From NCBI GenBank assembly GCA_013911065.1, contig JACERV010000020.1:31025-95024 (forward strand): DNA of 64,000 bases. Direction: 5' to 3'. How positions within the stretch are numbered: position 1 is the stretch's first letter; each line of letters begins with the position of its first letter. A program made the position numbers and the translations under genes. The notes beneath the pieces are model-generated. The model saw nothing but the letters and a program-made list of their open reading frames with translations. It did not search any database and was not told where the DNA came from. This document shows, piece by piece, positions 60,929-64,000 of the stretch. Source of the stretch: Ruminococcus sp. (GTDB taxonomy: Bacteria > Bacillota > Clostridia > Lachnospirales > Lachnospiraceae).

Positions 60929-60978
60929 GGAAATTAATATAAGCAAGTAATAAAAATATAAGTATAGGAGGGTATGAC

Positions 60979-61296
60979 ATGGAGGATTGTCCTGTTAAAT
61001 ATGCTTTTACAGTAGTAAACGGAAAATGGAAACTGCAAATCTTATGGGAATTAAATCAGCAGGATATGATTCGCTTTAATGAGCTTCAAAGAAGATTGGC
61101 CGGTATTTCGAGCTTTATGCTCTCAAAGTCCCTTGGGGAATTGGAACAAAATAAACTTATTATCAGAAAGCAGTATAACGAGATTCCGCCACGCGTAGAG
61201 TATTCGCTGACTGAACTGGGGAAAGCCATTCATCCAGCCTTAAAGATGCTGGGCGATTGGGGGACAAAAGTATATAACAAATGCCAGGAATCATAA
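60979..61296 (+). CDS. HxlR-family regulator
   Basis: A 105-residue winged helix: MEDCPVKYAFTVVNGKWKLQ (family Cys at position 4), RFNELQRRLAGISSFMLSKS, YNEIPPRVEYSLTELGKA. It is clearly related to the HxlR protein at 57724 but sits with a different enzyme type. It starts after AGGAGGG and probably controls the divergent nitroreductase gene. Confidence 0.9.
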   Translation: MEDCPVKYAFTVVNGKWKLQILWELNQQDMIRFNELQRRLAGISSFMLSKSLGELEQNKLIIRKQYNEIPPRVEYSLTELGKAIHPALKMLGDWGTKVYNKCQES

Positions 61297-61446
61297 AAAA
61301 ATTCTACTATTCTGATTTTCGAGGACAAATATCAAAAAGAAAAGTAGACATACAACTATATCTTTTTGCAAAAGTCTGTCCATCTGGCCGCACGTTACAA
61401 AGAATGTTTTACCGCCGCTGATACGTTGAGAATATAGAAAAGCGCC

Positions 61447-61514
61447 TTGTTTTGTGGCAGTATCTGATGTATAATTATGGAATTAAGAGATAGTCAAAAG
61501 GTACTCCTTTTGAC
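61447..61514 (+). promoter_or_regulatory. Promoter and leader hairpin of the SPFH operon
   Basis: TTGTTT (61447-61452), 17-base spacer, TATAAT (61470-61475). The leader then has a perfect hairpin GTCAAAAGG-TACT-CCTTTTGAC (61493-61514), ending about 25 bases before the start codon and ahead of the ribosome site. The hairpin is not followed by a T run, so it may affect translation or stability rather than termination. Confidence 0.6.
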
Positions 61515-61538
61515 AATTTACATAAAGGCGGTGCAATA

Positions 61539-62762
61539 ATGGCAGTTATTGAAGTAGTAAAGTATGATGGCTCACCCGATGTGTTTGCCTGGAAATTTCC
61601 AAATTCAGAGCTTGGCACATGGACACAGCTAATCGTAAATGAATCACAAGAAGCGATATTATATAAAGGGGGGCAGGCGTTAGACTGGTTTGGCCCGGGA
61701 CGCCACACCTTGGATACCGCAAACATTCCCATCTTGAATAAGATTATAAACCTACCGTTCGGAGGGCGTTCACCGTTTACCGCAGAAGTCTGGTATATAA
61801 ACAAGGTCAATTCTCTTGATGTTAAATGGGGAACACCTACACCTATTCAATTGCAAGACCCAAAATACAATGTATTTGTGCCGCTTAGGGCTTTTGGGCA
61901 GTTCGGCATTAAAATCTCAGACTCCAAGTTATTCCTGCAGAAACTTGTAGGAACAATGTCTACATTTACATCTGCCGATCTGATAAAATATTTTAGAGGT
62001 GTTTATTTAACCAAAGTTAAAGATCATATATCCGGTTATCTCATCAAGAGAAAAATATCGGCATTGGAGATAAACGCATATATCAACGAGATATCAGAAG
62101 CATTGAAAGAAAGTATTTTACCGTCCTTTTCCGATTTCGGAATTGAATTGGTAAATTTCTATGTTAATGACATTAGTATTCCAGAAGATGATACTGCTGT
62201 AATCAAATTGAAAGAAGCCCTTGCCAAAAAAGCTGAGATGGATATTATCGGATATTCTTATACACAGGAACGCTCCTTTGATACATTGGAAGGCGCCGCG
62301 ACAAACGAAGGCTCTGGTTCAGCATCGATTATGGGGGCGGGATTAGGCCTTGGAATGGGATTTGGATTAGGCGGTAACTTCGGCGGAGCATTTGGCGAAA
62401 TGGGCAAAAACATCAACACTAATCAAAGTGGGGAATGCCCACATTGTCATAAGCAAATCGGTTCTGAATATAATTTCTGCCCGTTTTGCGGCAAGGATAC
62501 TAGAGTTACTCAAAATCAAATTATTTGCCCCAAATGTGGAGCAGGCAATAACTGCGGCTTAAAATTTTGCGGGCAATGCGGAAACAGTTTAATAAAAACC
62601 TGTCCCAAATGTGGCGAAGCTGTTGACGATACGAAAAAATTCTGTCCTAATTGCGGCAATTCTTTAATGAAAAAATGTTCGTCGTGCGGCAGTGAACTGA
62701 AAGACAACTTGAAATTCTGCCCAGAATGCGGAAAGAAAGTAGGTGATGACAATAATTCGTAA
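61539..62762 (+). CDS. SPFH-domain protein with four C-terminal zinc ribbons
   Basis: A 407-residue protein. The SPFH/band-7 domain (about 25-240) opens with MAVIEVVKYDGSPDVFAWKFP and has QEAILYKGGQALDWFGPGRH, as in the YdjI-like branch. A glycine-rich linker follows (about 258-290, GLGLGMGFGLGGNFGGAFGE), then four zinc-ribbon units, each a pair of C-x2-C knuckles (CPHCHKQIG/CPFCG, CPKCGAGN/CGQCG, CPKCGEAV/CPNCG, CSSCGSEL/CPECG). SPFH proteins form membrane-linked rings or scaffolds. In Bacillus the YdjI/YdjH group lies with membrane-stress genes. Two small membrane-protein genes follow in the operon. Confidence 0.85.
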   Translation: MAVIEVVKYDGSPDVFAWKFPNSELGTWTQLIVNESQEAILYKGGQALDWFGPGRHTLDTANIPILNKIINLPFGGRSPFTAEVWYINKVNSLDVKWGTPTPIQLQDPKYNVFVPLRAFGQFGIKISDSKLFLQKLVGTMSTFTSADLIKYFRGVYLTKVKDHISGYLIKRKISALEINAYINEISEALKESILPSFSDFGIELVNFYVNDISIPEDDTAVIKLKEALAKKAEMDIIGYSYTQERSFDTLEGAATNEGSGSASIMGAGLGLGMGFGLGGNFGGAFGEMGKNINTNQSGECPHCHKQIGSEYNFCPFCGKDTRVTQNQIICPKCGAGNNCGLKFCGQCGNSLIKTCPKCGEAVDDTKKFCPNCGNSLMKKCSSCGSELKDNLKFCPECGKKVGDDNNS

Positions 62763-63201
62763 GAGTACTTTAACAACCATCAGTATTTTTACCATTGCTA
62801 TCGTGGTCGTCATCGCAGGCTTCTTCCTGTTGGAAATTGAAAAAGCCGCACTAAATTTATGGGCATTTGGCTCACTGTTGTTTTCTCTTGTGGTCTCTTT
62901 AGTTACCATGCTTACTCTTGTTGCTCCAAGGAGAAAAAAAGACAATGTTTCTTTTACATCTGGATTGAGTGGTGCGGTTTGGGTTTATGAGATTGCGATT
63001 GTTATCAGTATTTTATTTACGAAGTCGTTTGCAGAACATTTGGGCAGGTTTATTCTTCTTCAAATGGCAATAAACGCCTTGTTCTTTATTATTGCTATAG
63101 TGATTATTAACGTATCGGGTAGTATACATGATAGCAATGCAAAAACTCATGAGAATTTACAAAATGGGGAATATGACAAACCAAAAAGAGGAGGATTTTA
63201 A
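62746..63201 (+). CDS. Four-helix membrane protein of the SPFH operon
   Basis: About 151 residues with four hydrophobic segments (about 8-30, 33-58, 75-97, 100-122) and a charged C-terminal tail. No family was recognised. It overlaps the SPFH gene by 17 bases, so the two are translationally coupled and likely act together in the membrane. I chose the ATG at 62746; a GTG one codon earlier is possible. Confidence 0.65.
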   Translation: MTIIRKSTLTTISIFTIAIVVVIAGFFLLEIEKAALNLWAFGSLLFSLVVSLVTMLTLVAPRRKKDNVSFTSGLSGAVWVYEIAIVISILFTKSFAEHLGRFILLQMAINALFFIIAIVIINVSGSIHDSNAKTHENLQNGEYDKPKRGGF

Positions 63202-63203
63202 CA

Positions 63204-63830
63204 GTGGAAAATAAGGGAACAAAATGGGGTTGGATTATTTTTTGGCTTATTATTTTCTGGCCTGTAGGTTTGTATTTATTGGTTAAGAAACTGGCAACCG
63301 ACCAGTCAGCGTTAATGAGCGGAAAAACAAGTAAACTTCCTGTTGTTGGATGGGGGTTAATCGCTTTTGGTGTCATGGGCTTTTTTGTGGAATTTTCTGA
63401 CACTCCTGACGCGTCTGGTTTGATGCTTGGCCTTGCTTTTGTTATAGGTGGTGTTTTGCTTTTACTCAAAGTTTCAAAAACGAAAAAGACCGCAGTGAAG
63501 TACAAAAAATACATAGATACAGTTGTAAATCAAAATATTCGAAGTATAGACAATATTGCCTCCATTGTTGGATTGCCATACGATGTTGTGGCAAAAGATT
63601 TGCAGGATATGATAGATACAGGTTACTTAAAGGATGCTTATATACATCAGAGCAACCGTGAAATTATTTTGAAGCAGCAAGAGACGGCGACATACACTCA
63701 AGAAACGTACACCGATCAGACTGCTCCCCAGACAAAAGCTGCCCGCTGCCCTGGTTGCGGCGCAAATAATGTTGTTATTGTTGGTCAGGTTTCGGAATGC
63801 GAATATTGCAGTACACCGATAAGCGCTTAA
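63204..63830 (+). CDS. Membrane protein with winged-helix-like and zinc-ribbon parts
   Basis: A 208-residue protein from a GTG start behind GAGGAGG, two bases after the previous stop. Two or three membrane segments (about 8-27, 45-65, 70-88) are followed by a helical segment reading VKYKKYIDTVVNQNIRSIDN, then IASIVGLPYDVVAKDLQDMI, which looks like a winged-helix-like fold. The tail is a zinc ribbon (CPGCGANNV / CEYCSTPI). The same zinc-ribbon theme is seen in the SPFH protein two genes upstream. Function unknown. Confidence 0.65.
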   Translation: MENKGTKWGWIIFWLIIFWPVGLYLLVKKLATDQSALMSGKTSKLPVVGWGLIAFGVMGFFVEFSDTPDASGLMLGLAFVIGGVLLLLKVSKTKKTAVKYKKYIDTVVNQNIRSIDNIASIVGLPYDVVAKDLQDMIDTGYLKDAYIHQSNREIILKQQETATYTQETYTDQTAPQTKAARCPGCGANNVVIVGQVSECEYCSTPISA

Positions 63831-63879
63831 TATTTCCGATATAAAGGAAAAACATATATCTCCGTTAAGTTACATGATG

Positions 63880-64000
63880 TGACCCCAATAAGTTAGACTT
63901 TATTGCGTAGTAGTTTTAACTGCTGCGCAATTATTTATGCAGCCAGGAGGCTGAGCCTGTATTCTACAGGACTCATCCATCCTAGTTTCTCTTTAATTCG
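63880..64000 (-). mobile_element. IS3-family insertion sequence, truncated by window edge
   Basis: The element end begins near 63880 with TGACCCCAATAAGTTAGAC, a terminal inverted repeat typical of IS3-family (IS150-like) elements. The transposase frame enters from the right. The opposite end lies outside the window. Confidence 0.75.
63935..64000 (-). CDS. IS3-family transposase OrfB, C-terminal end
   Basis: The last 21 codons are visible on the minus strand and read RIKEKLGWMSPVEYRLSLL then AA and a TAA at 63937-63935. This is the conserved end of the integrase core in IS3-family OrfB proteins (RI--KL-WMSPVEYR). The rest continues beyond the right edge, so intactness cannot be judged. Confidence 0.85.
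   Translation of the reverse strand, partial: RIKEKLGWMSPVEYRLSLLAA

Overview
The window looks like a chromosome segment of an anaerobic Firmicute of class Clostridia, most plausibly a gut Lachnospiraceae. The signs are moderately low G+C, strong Shine-Dalgarno sites (GGAGG), TTGACA-N17-TATAAT promoters, an electron-confurcating lactate dehydrogenase operon, ECF-type BioY, split transketolase genes, a sortase-type surface protein, and HxlR, Rrf2 and ROK regulators. No rRNA, tRNA or CRISPR array was recognised.

Left edge (1-2.2 kb): the end of an integrated element, with divergent Cro/CI-type regulators around paired TTCGA-N5-TCGAA operators, a HicAB toxin-antitoxin pair, and a short integrase-like tail that may mark the attachment site. 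Then 2.2-8.1 kb: a lactate operon on the minus strand (GntR regulator, lactate permease, EtfB, EtfA with a ferredoxin-like N-terminus, FAD lactate dehydrogenase), with twin ATTGGT-N3-ACCAAT operators at its promoter. From 8.2 to 14.6 kb come an MFS transporter, a HAD phosphatase, a flavoprotein, a zinc alcohol dehydrogenase (whose 5' end also exists as a broken copy near 8.2 kb), an aldehyde dehydrogenase and NadA.

14.7-25.8 kb is a sulfur block. PatB/MalY lyase, MetB-like enzyme, Rrf2 (CymR-like) regulator, MetY and CysK are followed by a nitroreductase and a five-gene operon holding an SsuABC-type importer, an ATC-hydrolase-like protein and an M20 amidohydrolase. I read that operon as a candidate route that imports a sulfur heterocycle or related compound and feeds cysteine. 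26-38 kb holds a chemoreceptor, bioY under a BirA-type operator, tex, an rRNA/tRNA pseudouridine synthase, a very large kinase-AAA-TPR-GAF-GGDEF signalling protein, and ferritin. 38.5-39.9 kb has an Rrf2 regulator, a small LPXTG-like surface protein with an InlB-type repeat, and the relic of an FMN riboswitch without its gene.

40-57.4 kb is a sugar locus. An ABC importer with a Gfo/Idh/MocA oxidoreductase diverges from DUF4867 and ROK-regulator genes, and beyond them lies a ten-gene minus-strand operon: fucose-isomerase-like enzyme, glycerol dehydrogenase family protein, DhaKL kinase, iron alcohol dehydrogenase, split transketolase, RpiB-like isomerase, two transaldolase-family proteins and an EamA transporter. 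The operon has no sugar kinase. Five of its genes match the parts list of the sulfo-transketolase pathway for sulfoquinovose, with extra dihydroxyacetone-handling genes. This is the most interesting system in the window.

57.7-64 kb holds two HxlR-regulator/flavin-enzyme divergent pairs, AhpC peroxiredoxin, a lipoprotein, a three-gene SPFH/zinc-ribbon membrane cluster, and the truncated end of an IS3-family element. Three copies of a hairpin repeat (GGGGACAGTCCC...GGGACTGTCCCC plus a conserved tail) are scattered at 17.1, 20.0 and 46.9 kb; one copy encodes the C-terminus of the EamA transporter.
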